A stretch of 64,000 nucleotides of DNA from Owenia fusiformis (GCA_903813345.2 CAIIXF020000010.1:15063181-15127180); one strand, 5' to 3'. Shown: positions 36,952 through 50,022, numbered from the stretch's first letter. Program-made: numbers and translations. Notes: generated by a model not told the origin, from the sequence alone.

Positions 36952-39167
36952 ACAAGGAAGCCGATCTCTGCCTTCCTACAACAGCTTTCGCATAGTGGCA
37001 CCTAATCAGAAGTACAATATCAGACAGGGTCTAGTTTTAAAATGATTAATATAAAATACCCAAAGAAAATCAACCGTATGCATGTATGGAATTAATGTTC
37101 CTTGTGAATATTCATACTAAACTACTCTTTTGACTCTATATAAAAGAAAATTTGACATATCCTAAGCAAGCACTCAACAGTTTAATAGTAAATGTGCTAT
37201 ATTTGAACAATAAGATTAGGAACGTTTGTACATCTGGATGATCTAAGAACAAAGGATGAAAAATTATACTAAATGAAAAATAGGTTCACATATGGTGACT
37301 GTGTCCTTCTGAAGTCAATAATTCTGATATACTGTATATTTTATTTTTTAATAAATGACATATTCTAAACTAAAAGCTAGTTTTTCACTATTCTTAGCTT
37401 GTATTCACGAATGCAACTAACGCCTGTTGGCTACTAGATTAACTTACTTTTACATGAACAACTCATTAAAATATGAATGGAATAGTGGCAGGGACAAAGT
37501 GCGTAAATGAAGACTCACTTTTGATCTTCATAGTATTTCCAATGGATTAATAAGTACCCGATCTTTCATTTGACACCAAAAAAAGCTCAAACAGACCACA
37601 TCAGAGTTGACACTTGATCATGACAAAATATTTTTGATCTATCAATTTATATATGTCAAGTTTTTAGCAATGCCATAGAAAGATGGCATTGTTGTTTGCA
37701 TTAATTATCAATTCATTTTTGACAGGATTTTCAAGCATACGCCATCTTTTAATCCAAGAGTTATTTAAAACATACACTATTTGTGAAAAGTGGTAATTCA
37801 CTTTTTTCAATCTCTGAACTTCAAATGCTGTTTTCTATGCATGTAATTTTTTTTTCACTTCAGTATTATCCCAAATTAAAATTTTTATCATATTTGATTG
37901 ACTGTGTGAGTGACATGTCTCAAACAATATTTTGTCCTTTTTCATTCAAAAATAGGCGCATTGCCTGTTTAATTGAGTTGGCTAATGAAATAGCAGGTTA
38001 ATCTGGAAGCTGATAGGTGTTAGTTGCATATGCAAAACTATTCTTAGTTAACCTATCGGGACTCAACTTTTCATTTCTTCATGACATTGTTTGCAATGAA
38101 TTTATTGTCTTGGTCTGTTGACAAATACAGGGGGGTGACATGTAAGTAGACTGCCTACATAAAGTGAATAGTAATAGTAATATTCATATTGTAATAGATA
38201 TACTTGCTATGTACGTGGATGTATAGATGGCATCTATACATGGTGTTTGTTACTGTCGTAAAAGTTCGCAAACTATTGCAAAGATTCGTAATGGGATCGT
38301 TCTTGTTTGCTTAATATGCAAATTAGGTAACCATGACCTGATAACTGTCGGCATGAAAAGTTTAGATATCTACCCCTGTAATGCCACTTAACGAACGTTG
38401 ACGAAGCCTATGCCAAGACTTACTGATAGTTAACGCATTGAAACGAATTACAACGAATGATACACTAAACTTTTATTCGCCGCAAAATTTTAAACATGTT
38501 CAAACCTGAAAACTAGGCGAGTCCAACCACTAGGTTTTAGCGTATAAAATCAGTCAATCGGAATTTGGGTTATCAAAGATTACTTTGATAAATAGTGGCC
38601 ATCTTGAAAATTCCTTCTCGAGTAGATTTCCTACAATCATAAGGCATAAGCCGATGAAACTTGTATCAAATCTGTCAACCACGGATGGACGGATGGATGG
38701 ACGGCTTCTCTTTATCCTCCTCAAACTTCATTCCGTAGGATAATATATCATGGCCTAGACATTTTCTCATATATAAGGCAATATTTTACAGTAATTTATA
38801 AAACCTAATTATATGACGATAATTGTCATCAACAATGCATTAAATTAGCATATCCTGGCAAAGGTAAATAATATAATTGAAAAAAAAAACTAATTGTAAA
38901 GTCAGGATTGAATAATCATTATTTTTTAATCCTTTTCACTCAAATTTATATTCTTTTTCTGAATTTATTTCATTAAATATTCATCATTCTATTTGTTGTT
39001 CTGTGATATATAGTTATTTCTTAGACTCGGCGCTGGATTGTTATGGTATTAATATTTAATTTAATCCTAGCATAAATGAATAACTACATGGTTTATAAAA
39101 CACAAAGCAAATTGACTTCATCACATCAAGTTTGGATCTGAAGGACTGAAGTGCCATATTGACGAAG
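36952..39167. other. Intergenic region between genes C and D
   Basis: Presumed 3' end of gene C with AATAAA at 37350-37355 (in AATAAATGAC, as in A and G), then AT-rich sequence with no supported gene. A GGATGGACGGATGG stretch near 38690 resembles the tail of the repeat at 24.1 kb. The left breakpoint of the D/E duplication lies at about 38790. Confidence 0.5.
39094..39100 (+). promoter_or_regulatory. TATA box of gene D
   Basis: TATAAAA 74 bp before the start codon, followed after about 20 bp by TTGACTTCATCA, a motif also seen in genes E and F (TGACTTCAT) at the expected transcription start. Confidence 0.65.
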
Positions 39168-42100
39168 ATGAAGAATATGATTCCAATTTGCGCACTGATG
39201 TGTGTGATAGTCATGGTTCATGCTGATAAGGAAGTGAAAATAAAAGAAGAATCTGAGTTTTTCTCAGAACCAGGAAAAAATATTTCTTCAAGTAAGTGAC
39301 ATATTGTTACTTCATTCTCTCAAAACTCAACGCTAAAATCGTTAGTATGCTGAGTGGCAGTGTTCTTCAAATTATGCTTTATTTAAGAACTTCATGAACT
39401 TAAATAATTAGTTTTACCTTTTTAAAGCATGAAGTTGTATTTGAATTTACCTCGACCATTTGAATTTGCCTTGACTATTATAATTTGCCTCACCTATTTG
39501 AATTTGCCTCAACTATTTATCGCTTTGATAAAGTTTCTTTATCTCATCTTCGACTCGATAAAGAAGAATTATCAAAGCTCATCAAGAATGGACGATCTTG
39601 CACAGGTACTCATATAAGAACCTCTATATCTATAAGAATAGTTTGAAAAGTGAAAATTTGCTATAGTAGAAAATCCAGTAGTAACATTTATCTATAATTA
39701 CACTGATATATTGCTAGTTAATTTTCTATTCTACTCAGTATATTTTATTACAAGTGCCACATATCATTACAGTTCTCTGACTTATAAGGTTTAAAATAAT
39801 ACACATCATCTTTGAACTTGCATATGAAACATGCATATCATGTCAGGATAAAATTGCATTGTATTTGTATATTTTTGATTTATATTAGCCATAAATGTCG
39901 TAAACTAGCAATACTATTTTCTCTTTTTGCCAGGATGCCACCAAAAGAATGAACAATATATACTTGAGGAGCTTCCACCGTTTGGCGCCGAGGAACTGGT
40001 CTGCGATTACTACAGATGTGTCAATACACGTTACCAGAAAACCAAGTGTCCCCCTGGTAGGGCTGTTGGAAAAAAGTATTTGGAAATGGCAAACCATGGA
40101 ATTGCCACTAGTCTATTTCCCTGCAGCCAGCAAACTAAGGCTTGCGGAGGACTCAGTGATGTTTCATTTCGTAAGTTCAATATAATTGATCTCTTCATAT
40201 GTTAATTCCTGACTTTGAAAGCTTAAGAAGTTTATTAAAGTTGCAATGAAAGAACAGTCAGAAGCTCTAATTAGCTTGTACTCAGCACATAGAACAAGTC
40301 TTTATTATTTTAACTTCAAAGCTAGTGATATTCTCTACAAAACACGATAATTAAGAGAAAACTGTCAACCCCTGAAACATCATTATTTTCGCTTTTTGAG
40401 ATGATCAGGAGCTTGATATGGCAGAATACCTATTCCAGCAAAAAATATTTCTTCGAGGATAGGTATTCTGGCCATATTCAGCTCCTGATAATACTGTATT
40501 TGTTTTATTTTCAATCAATCTTAATATCAATCAAAATATAGTAGAGCAAACTAGAGTGATATAAATTACCAGCTCTGAACTAAGGTTTATTATAAAGTCA
40601 TTTATAAATTTTATGAAAATCAATTTCAAAATGACAAGTACCCCTATGTCCAGAATAGATAATTTTTGAGTTTGAAAATAATATGTTATTTGGGTATTAA
40701 GAAATGTACAATACAAATTATTAATTTTCTTCTGAGAATATTAAGATTGCACCAAGCATTTATTGACTTAACATGAGAATATGCAACTTTGACTTAACAT
40801 TAAGGGTATCATTATATCCCTTCAACCTAATATTATGTTTTTGCCCTTTGACCTCTATTGTCACACCTATATACTCATGTAGCATTTTTTATGTCACTCT
40901 TATTGGGGTCACACTCCCACCCTCATATAAACTAAGGAGAGAAGCAAAGTCACATAACTGATCATGGAGAGTAACACAAATATATCCTTTATGCAATTAA
41001 AGCACATTCTCCTGTTTTATATGAAAAATTATGATGTCAAAAAGAAACTTGGCATTGTTTTCATGGATATTTGGCTTGCAATTTCTAAGAGAAAATGTAT
41101 CCATAACCACAAAGTGTAAACATCATAATTATATACTGTTGTGTTGCCTAGACCACAAACTTAAGTGTTATGGAAATTTAGATTGAAAATAGAAACCAAT
41201 GGTCAGAATATATTTTGATTCTAAAAGCATGACTGATTTCTTAATTTCACCCCTTGGTGACGAAGGGTTAATATCTAATTTTGCATATTTCATACCAACT
41301 GAGGTTTTAGGTACATCATACCTTATAAAGATCTAAAATTCCTAAATATACTTAAGGTACGCATTTTACTGGTCTTAAAGTTTGCGAGATTTTCAAAAAA
41401 TTTGATAAAAAGAAATTTGAACAAAATAGAAAAAAAGTGAAAAAAAATTTGAAAAAAATTTGAAAAAAAATTTGAAAAAATGTGAACCTCGCATTGGATA
41501 ATCTCTATACATTGTATGAGCTGAAATGATTCTTGAATTTTGTTACACTGAAATCATTTTGATTTCAAACATAACAATGGTAAAAGGTGCAAATGAACTT
41601 TCTCCAAAAATGATGAGTAATCCACATTGAAAATATTTTTTAATGGTTCCTTCTTGATAGTTCGAGTGCTCCTTATTCATATAAGGATTGTTCATATGTA
41701 TATAACTTGAGGGTAAATATGTAAAAGTAGGACTAAAATTAGGTTGATCAATATAATACTGGTTGTCAAGATCTACTAAAAACTGTCTCTAAGTCAATCA
41801 TATTTTTCATGATTATTTATTTACATCTAAATTATTTTACTCTTGTTATTATTATATTGTTTTTTTAAAACCTTTATATTGTTGATTAACAGCTTGATAA
41901 ATAAACATCAATAGATTAGATGCGAGTAGATATAATCTTGATTAATGTCATTAAATATTCAGAATTCAGTCAAAGTGATATCATATTTAAAATCTACAAG
42001 TAAAAATACTTCTAGAAATATGGTTACAGAAATAGTTTATCAACTTTGAAAATTTACTTTTTTTGAAAATATAATTTCTGTTCGGGGAGATTCCCCATAG

Positions 42101-43186
42101 AGCCCATGTTATAAAATAACAAAAAGTTATATATCTTTTCTTGTAATGCACAGATAATATTTTCTTTAACTGGACATATTTTAATTTGCATAACTGTTAG
42201 ATACATAAGGGTGATATGAAAATTGAACCGCTAAAACAGATAAATATTAAGTTAAAGGGAACTTTCTCCTATACCCGCCATGCTATCTGACCCGAACGAG
42301 CCACCTAGTGGTGAAACTGGTAACTACCTACTCGCATCTGAGTCATTGACAAAATCATTCTAATTCATACCTTCATATATTACAGGACCAGATTTAAGGT
42401 TTTGTGGCTTTGACCTGATATGGGTAGTAGATATGAGTTGCTCCATTGCGGATGAAGACAAAGCAAAGGTGGTTGACTTCATCAACAAAGTTATTTCAAA
42501 GTTTCATATTGGTCCAATGCATGTTCTAACAGGAGGTCTCTCTTATGCATCAGAGACAAATGACATACAGACACTTAAAGAAGGCAGAAATAAACCAATC
42601 ACACTTAGAAACTTCGCGAAAATGGAACAAAAAGATGGCAAGTGTCGAACAAGGACAGATTTAGCCCTGAAACAAGTTCGAGATCATTACTTCACGAAAG
42701 CTGCTGGAGATAGGCCTGATTACCAAAATGTTATGGTATTCATCAGTGATGGAATGACATACATTTCAAAGCAAGATGACAATGAAGCTTTTTCTCAAGA
42801 AGCAATTGGTTATGGGGTTGATATCAGGAAATCAGGAGCAATAAATATTGTGGTAGGGATGCCGCATGCAAAAAAGGATGACTATGTAGGAATGGAAGAA
42901 TGGATAGGGATAAGTGGAGACTCATCAAGAATATATCTTATGGAATCTTTTGAAGAGCTCGCAGAAAAAGTACAATACATGGCAGAAAATATTTGTCGTA
43001 AGTAGTTGCCTGTCATCTCCAAACTTTTGAAAGCTTTACGAATACATTGTGTTATACAGTATATTTCTAGGTGAAGACTTTAATATCAATTCCGACATAC
43101 AGAAAAGTAAATGTTAATCAAAACCAGTAATAATTAATACTCTTAATCACTTTTATCTAATTTTAGCATCATCTTCGGAGCAGTAA
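39168..43186 (+). CDS. Gene D: secreted CBM14-like + vWA protein
   Basis: Predicted 330 aa. Exons: 39168-39291, 39934-40170, 42386-42997 and 43167-43186; phase 1 throughout. Signal peptide MKNMIPICALMCVIVMVHA, then an acidic/basic linker with SEPGK. Exon 2: six cysteines with C-DYYR-C and C-P-P-G. Exon 3: vWA domain opening FCGFDLIWVVDMSCSIAD; other MIDAS positions in CRTRTDLAL and FISDG; closes ENIC. The 20-nt exon 4 gives PSSSEQ. Without intron 3 removal the frame stops two codons after the exon (R-K-stop). It is the first member of a recent tandem pair with gene E. A clear TATA box lies upstream and AATAAA at 43417 downstream. Confidence 0.88.
39433..39530. repeat. Short 38-bp minisatellite in intron 1 of gene D
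   Basis: About two units made of TATTTGAATTTGCCT and ACTATTATAATTTGCCTCACC. The same array is expanded to about six units in gene E. Confidence 0.7.
40406..40487. repeat. Fold-back segment in intron 2 of gene D
   Basis: CAGGAGCTTGATATGGCAGA and its inverted partner TCTGGCCATATTCAGCTCCT form arms of about 30 bp that also include AATACCTAT(T)CC, around an AT-rich loop. Present at the same site in gene E, so it predates the duplication. Confidence 0.7.
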
Positions 43187-43416
43187 ATACATGCATTAGT
43201 AAGCCTATCAATGGTGCCTTTATAAAAAGGACTCTTGCTACTAACTACAGAATGTCAACATGGATGCTCGGAGCATCTCACTTATGAATATCTGAAGGCC
43301 TCGAGAAACTAAAACTAATCAAAAAGGAAATATGTCAATGAACTATGCATATGCATATGTTTAAAGTAACAAAGTGAATTGAGTTTTGAATTCCATGTAT
43401 ATTCCACCAGAAATGC

Positions 43417-43422
43417 AATAAA
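43417..43422 (+). promoter_or_regulatory. Candidate polyadenylation signal of gene D
   Basis: AATAAA in GCAATAAATGG, 231 bp after the stop codon; conserved in gene E. Confidence 0.55.
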
Positions 43423-43936
43423 TGGTTTTGACTAAAGAATTGTGCTTATGGTTGTTAATGATTACGACAGATCAATGACACAATGTGTCACAATGACAGA
43501 TCTTCTATGTAACTTTTCTAGTCATATATACAAAATATGTCAACTATTCAAAATGCATCACTAGCACATTTTCCCTCATGATTGTAATGCTTCAGAGCTC
43601 TTTTAAAAGAATTACATATAGAAAATATTTTAAAGTAATTTATAAAACCTAATTATATGAGGATAATTGTCATCAACAATGCATTAAATTAGCATATCCT
43701 GGCAAAAGTAAATAATATAATTGAAAAAAAAACTAATTGTAAAGTCAGGATTGAATAATCATTATTTTTTAATCCTTTTCACTCAAATTTATATTCTTTT
43801 TCTGAATTTATTTCATTAAATATTCATCATTCTATTTGTTGTTCTGTGATATATAGTTATTTCTTAGACTCGGCGCTGGATTGTTATGGTATTAATATTT
43901 AATTTAATCCTAGCATAAATGAATAACTACATGGTT

Positions 43937-43943
43937 TATAAAA
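43937..43943 (+). promoter_or_regulatory. TATA box of gene E
   Basis: TATAAAA 74 bp before the start codon; identical context to gene D. Confidence 0.65.
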
Positions 43944-44010
43944 CACAAAGCAAATTGACTTCATCACATCAAGTTTGGATCTGAAGGACTGAGGTGCCAT
44001 ACTGACGAAG

Positions 44011-47000
44011 ATGAAGAATATGATTCCAATTTGCGCACTGATGTGTGTGATAGTCATGGTTCATGCTGATAAAGAAGTGAAAATAAAAGAAGAATCTGAG
44101 TTTTTCTCAGAACCAGGAAAAAATATTTCTTCAAGTAAGTGACATATTGTAACTTCATTCTCTCAAAACTCAACGCTAAAATCATTAGTATGCTGAATTG
44201 CAGTGTTCTTCAAATTATGCTTTATTTAAGAACTTCATGAACTTAAATAATTAGTTTTACCTTTTTAAAGCATGAAGTTGTATTTGAATTTGCCTCGACC
44301 ATTTGAATTTGCCTTGACTATTATAATTTGCCTCACCTATTTGAATTTGCCTTTACTATTATAATTTGCCTCACCTATTTGAATTTGCCTTGACTATTAT
44401 AATTTGCCTCACCTATTTGAATTTGCCTTGACTATTATAATTTGCCTCACCTATTTGAATTTGCCTTTACTATTATAATTTGCCTCACCTATTTGAATTT
44501 GCCTCAACTATTTATCGCTTTGATAAAGTTTCTTTATCTCATCTTCGACTCGATAAAGAAGAATTATCAAAGCTCATCAAGAATGGACGATCTTGCACAG
44601 GTACTCATATAAGAACCTCTATATCTATAAGAATAGTTTGAAAAGTGAAAATTTGTTATATACTAGTAGTAGAAAATCCAGTAGTAACATTTATCTATAA
44701 TTACACTGATATATTGCTAGTTAATTTTCTATTCTACTCAGTATATTTTATTACAAGTGCCACATATCATTACAGTTCTCTGACTTATAAGGTTTAAAAT
44801 AATGCACATCATCTTTAAACTTGCATATGAAACATGCATATTATGTCAGGATAAAATTGCATTGTATTTGTATATTTTGGATTTATATTAGCCATAAATG
44901 TCGTCAACTAGCAATACTATTTTCTCTTTTTGCCAGGATGCCACCAAAAGAATGAACAATATATACTTAAGGAGCTACCACCGTTTGGCGGCGATGAACT
45001 GGTCTGCGATTACTACAGATGTGTCAATACACGTTACCAGAAAACCAAGTGTCCCCCTGGTAGGGCTGTTGGAAAAAAGTATTTGGAAATGGCAAACCAA
45101 GGAATTGCCACTAGTCTATTTCCCTGTAGCCAGCTTACTAAGGCTTGCGGAGGACTCAGTGATGTTTCATTTCGTAAGTGCGATATAAAGCTTATAAAGT
45201 TTATTAAAGTTGCAATGAAACAACAGTCAGAAGCTCTAGTTAGCTTGTACTCAGAACATAGAACAAGTCTTATTTTAACTACAAACAAGTGATATTCCCC
45301 ACAAAACACGATAAATAAGAGAAAAAAATGTCAACCCCCAAAACATTGCTATTTTCGCAGACTTTTTGAGGTCATGTGACCATGACAGTTTTAACGTACT
45401 GGATGATCAGGAGCTTGATATGGCAGAATACCATATTCAAGCAAAAAATATTTCTCCGAGGATAGGTATTCTGGCCAAATTCAGCTCCTGTTCATCCTGT
45501 ATTTGTTTTATTCTCAATCAATCTTTGGAGTGTACTGCAATGTACTTAAATTTTTAGAATTTTGATTTTTCTTCAAACTAAGACTTCATCCGTTTACCTA
45601 TATGCCTACACTGAACAAAAAATTGTCCCAGAAGATTTCTTTTTCATTTAATATTGTTTTTCTGTTATATTGTTTTGACTAATAAATGTGTTTTAATAGT
45701 TATAGGTACACTTTTTTCTCTTATTTGGCACACAATACAAGTATTTATTTCACAAAATATTTGAGTTACAGTGAAATGAAATTCTTGTGTGGGATTCTTC
45801 AAAAAATACTGGACAGTCCTGACCGATATCAAAAAAATATTGGTCAGTTTTAAAAAAAATATTAATCTGTTATTAAAGAAAGCCAGATATGGCCAAATTA
45901 CCAGCCGCTTAAAACCACCTCTGAACTAAAGTTCCAATACACCATTGGAAAGCTGAAAGTGTCAGCTTTAAGAATCTGACCTCCATTATATTGGCCTCGG
46001 AATAATCCCAAAATCCGGAACCTCGTATAGGATAATCTCTTTACATTGTATGCGCTGAAATGATTCTTGAATTTTGTTACATTGAAATCATTTTGATTTC
46101 AAACATAACAATGGTAAAAGGAGTTATCCACATTGAAAATATGTTTAATGGTTCCTTCTTCATGGTTCGAATGCTCCCTATTCATATTAAGGATTGTTCA
46201 TATTTATATAACTTGAGGGTAAAATGAGGTTGATCAATATAATACTGGTTGTCAAGATCTACTAAAAACTATCTCAGAGTCAAACATATTTTTCATGATT
46301 ATTCATTTACATGTAAATTATTTTACTCTTGTTATTATATTGTTTTTTAAAACCTTTATATTGTTGATTAACAGCTTGATAAATAAACATCAATTGACAA
46401 AATCATTTTAATTCATACCTTCATATATTACAGGACCAGATTTAAAGTTTTGTGGCTTTGACCTGATCTGGGTGGTAGACATGAGTTGCTCCATTGCGGA
46501 TGATGACAAAACAAAGGTGGTTGAGTTCATAAACAATGTTATTAAAAAGTTTCATATTGGTCCAATGCATGTTCTAACCGGTGGTCTCTCTTATGCATCA
46601 GAGACAAATGACATACAGACTCTTAAAGAAGGCAGAAATAAAGCAATCACACTTAGAAACTTCGCGAAAATGGAACAAAAAGAATGCAAGTGTCGAACAA
46701 GGACAGATTTAGCCCTGAAACAAGTTCGAGATCATTACTTCACGAAAGCTGCTGGAGATAGGCCTGATTACCAAAATGTTATGGTATTCATCAGTGATGG
46801 AATGACATACATTTCAAAGCAAGATGACAATGAAGCTTTTTCTCAGGAAGCAATTTGTTATGGGGTTGACATCAGGAAATCAGGAGCGAAAAATATTGTG
46901 GTAGGGATGCCGCATGCAAAAAAGGATGACTATGTAGGAATGGAAGAATGGATAGGGATAAGTGGAGACTCATCAAGAATATATCTTATGGAATCTTTTG

Positions 47001-47231
47001 AAGAGCTCGCAGAAAAAGTACAATACATGGCAGAAAATATTTGTCGTAAGTAGTTGCCTGTCATCTTCAAACTTTTGAAAGCTTTACGAATACATTGTGT
47101 TATACAGTATATTTCTAGGTGAAGACTTTAATATCAATTCCGACATACAGAAAAGTAAATGTTAATCAAAACCAGTAATAATTAATACTCTTAATCACTT
47201 TTATCTAATTTTAGCATCTTCGGAGCAGTAA
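44011..47231 (+). CDS. Gene E: secreted CBM14-like + vWA protein, recent duplicate of D
   Basis: Predicted 329 aa. Exons: 44011-44134, 44937-45173, 46434-47045 and 47215-47231; phase 1. Signal peptide and linker have the same residues as in gene D. Exon 2 differs from D at very few residues. The vWA exon keeps DMSCS, CRTRTDLAL and FISDG, but has two cysteines absent from all other copies: KECKC (D has KDGKC) and EAICYG (D has EAIGYG). The first part of the exon resembles gene F more than D. Exon 4 is 17 nt because one codon is missing, giving PSSEQ. No disabling change is visible, so it is probably functional, but the new cysteines are notable. Confidence 0.87.
44276..44520. repeat. Expanded 38-bp minisatellite in intron 1 of gene E
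   Basis: About six units of the repeat seen with two units in gene D. The expansion explains most of the 160-bp length difference of intron 1. Confidence 0.8.
45408..45490. repeat. Fold-back segment in intron 2 of gene E
   Basis: Counterpart of the 40406-40487 segment in gene D, with a few substitutions in the arms. Confidence 0.65.
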
Positions 47232-48666
47232 ATACATGCATTAGTAAGCCTATCAATGGTGCCTTTATAAAAAGGACTCTTGCTACTAACTACAGAATGT
47301 CAACATGGATGCTCGGAGCATCTCACTTATGAATATCTGAAGGCCTTGAGAAACTAAAACTAATCAAAAAGGAAATATGTCAATGAACTATGCATATGCA
47401 TATGTTTAAAGTAACAAAGTGAATTGAGTTTTGAATTCCATGTATATTCCACCAGAAATGCAATAAATGGTTTTGACTAAAGAATTGTGCTTATGGTTGT
47501 TAATGATTACGACAGATCAATGACACAATGTGTCACAATGACAGATCTTCTATGTAACTTTTCTAGTCATATATACAAAATATGTCAACTATTCAAAATG
47601 CATCACTGGCACATTTTCCCTCATGATTGTAATACTTCAGAGCTCTTTTAAAAGAATTACATATAGAAAATGCTCAATTTGTGGGATTACAAAGTGATTC
47701 CTTCAGTTTTGCTGCTTGACAACAAAATCTGATTTCTGTGAAAGTTGCTGATATGATGAAGGAATAGACAGATGGTTAAGAACAAGTGGGCAATTCCGTT
47801 GATTCAACATGTACTATGTGAGCAAAACATTCTCATGGTGAGTAACGATGTACCTAAAAAGTAAATGTTACACAATTGAAGCAAACAAATGGAGGATTTT
47901 TTTAATTGGACTTTTAAAATCATTTAACATAGACCCCAGAGTTCTACAAAGCCATAGATCCCTTACAAAAAAAAAAATATATAGAAAATATACAAATAGA
48001 ACACAATATGGTTTCAGTGAGGTATTATCACTCATACTTGTAAGTGGCTTGGAAGCAGTACTCACTTTTTATTTTATTTTATTTATTTATTTGGAAACTA
48101 CGCTTTTACAACAGCAGCACATAAAAATTGGTGCGTCCATTTAAGATACATTTATATGAAGATAAAAAATGTAGTTGGTATTATTTGAGACATTGCATTA
48201 ATAAGTTGACTTAAATCTTGATTAAAATCATTGTATCTGACTTTATTGAATGCATTAACCAAATATCACTCAGTGAACCGTAATGTTTTTTAGTCTATTT
48301 CAAATCAATTCATTCAGATAGTTTTTTAATAAAATTGTGAATTGGAATTGACACAAAAAGTGACCAGATGGTTGCACACAATATTAAAGTATTCTGACAG
48401 GAACATAAATTGTAGCACATTCTATTAGATAACAGTGCCACCAATTCCCGTCAAATGTGTTGTTTTATTACATTAACCCTATATGTATTCTACATATTTA
48501 TGGGTCAATTCATGGTCACATGATATGAAATAGATCTAGACTCTTTCCCTGGAAAGTCCAAAATCCCCGCTCTCTCAGATTACGGGGAAGATAAAACGTA
48601 GTAATCACAGGCGATGTCATTGAAATCCCAGGAAAACCACTCACAGTTCAAGTTCTGACAACAATA

Positions 48667-48860
48667 TGGCCAGTCGTTTTTAAACGATGAATGAAGATGA
48701 TTTGGATGAATTGATGGACTAAGCCAACTCTTTGGCCACAAAAAAACATATATCAAATCTTCAAAGAAACTCTTTGAAGAGTACTGTAGAGAAACTAATT
48801 GCGATGATGGCTCAGATAGTCCAGAAACCATCCAGTGGACATATATTCCCTCGGGGAAAA
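48667..48860 (+). pseudogene. Possible relic of a Crypton/DUF3504-like recombinase N-terminus
   Basis: Three short plus-strand frames in succession read MASRF, then NEDDLDELMD (stop) ANSLATKK, then KSSKKLFEEYCRETN. This order resembles the start of tyrosine-recombinase-like DUF3504 proteins, which have D-L-D-E-L, N-T-K-K and F-x-x-Y/W-C blocks, a pattern I recall from other invertebrate genes. At least two frameshifts and one stop separate the blocks, and nothing of the catalytic domain follows. The family assignment is tentative; the frame disruption is plain. Confidence 0.35.
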
Positions 48861-49945
48861 TAGCTTGCACTATTTCCCTTAATGGCAGTCACTATTTGTA
48901 TAATGACCAACCAAAATGGCCATAATTTGTGATGAATTGAGAAATAACATGTAGTATGTAGATATTTAATATAGACAAACAATCTACAAAATGTGCTTTA
49001 ATAATTTTCCATTTTTCAAATTGACTGCCTTAATCGAAAAAGGGTAGAAAACACTGCACCATGCTTAAAATCAAACAAATATCATATAAGATACCAATAA
49101 AATCACTCTAATATCTACTTTTTGAGCTCATGCCAAAAACATAAAACAAAACATGCAAAAATAGCTGCATAAGTTGACAAGAAAGAATAGTCACTAATTT
49201 GAACAAAAAGTGATAATCACACTTCCAACAAAATAAAATAATGGAAAAAAAGTAACTCTATTGTCTAAAAATCCCTAGAAACTATATACTGTACATGGCA
49301 ATTTTTTGCCAATAATGGCTTATTTGTAACATCAGAACATCCAATGTTATCCAAATAATATTGCACTTTGGTCCTTTGATTGCTTACTAATATTTTAAGG
49401 TTTTATTGACGCCAAAGTTGAATTGAAATGGTCTGAATATGTAACTAGTCTAACATCTGGGCCTCAAAACAAACTGAATTTGAAAAATGACCCAAGAGAG
49501 CTTTGAATTTTGACAAGACACATAATGACTAGTCCAGTGATATACTGTACAGAGTAAAAACTATATCAAAGACAAGAGCTTTTGCTCATTTTCAATGGTG
49601 GTAAACAAGACAATTAAAATACTATAAACAACAAAGATATCTTTATGATATTGTTTGAAATATAAAAATGTATTTTATAATGATTGCTAGGAATCGTTAC
49701 TTTTACAAATTGTGTCGGCGTTACCTGTTTTACTTATAAGAGCATTCATCAGACAAATAATATGAAAATCAACATTGTGCAATCTGAATTACTTTAACAA
49801 TTATCAAATTAACATTTATTTAATATTTATGTATTTGTTATATCAAAGTTCATGTTGAGTCAATTTGATATTTTATGCCATAAAGTTGTTTTTATTCATT
49901 TTTTATTGCTAAGATTGTTTTCAATTGCAAAGTTATTGATATCAT

Positions 49946-49952
49946 TATATAA
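49946..49952 (+). promoter_or_regulatory. TATA box of gene F
   Basis: TATATAA 77 bp before the chosen start codon, followed by AAGCTGACTTCATTT, which matches the D/E start-site region (TTGACTTCATCA). Confidence 0.6.
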
Positions 49953-50022
49953 GAAACCCAAACAAGCTGACTTCATTTAAATTGTTGCTTAACTTCAGTT
50001 AATGACACACGTTCTAACAATA

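Larger units (their letters stand above)
38787..43630 (+). repeat. Tandem segmental duplication, first copy (gene D)
   Basis: The segment from GTAATTTATAAAACC at 38791 to the TACATATAGAAAAT near 43625 is repeated directly after itself. It includes promoter, all exons and 3' flank of gene D. The sequences at the junction share ATTTTA(A/C)AGTAATTTA, which suggests microhomology at the exchange point. Confidence 0.85.
43635..47671 (+). repeat. Tandem segmental duplication, second copy (gene E)
   Basis: Starts again with GTAATTTATAAAACC and ends where GTTATA-free flank TGCTCAATTTG replaces the duplicate (about 47671). It is about 0.8 kb shorter than the first copy, because intron 2 has lost about 0.95 kb while intron 1 gained about 0.16 kb of minisatellite. 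Confidence 0.85.
47232..50022. other. Intergenic region between genes E and F
   Basis: Contains the 3' flank of gene E (AATAAA at 47462-47467), the end of the duplicated block, a degraded fragment with recombinase-like coding signal (48667-48860) and AT-rich sequence. The open frame at about 47848-48144 has no recognisable content. A TATA box for gene F lies at 49946-49952. Confidence 0.5.

Noticed and set aside
47848-48144. 98-codon plus-strand frame between E and F
   Set aside because: Biased AT-rich translation with no recognisable motif; antisense frame of similar quality; no splice or promoter support.
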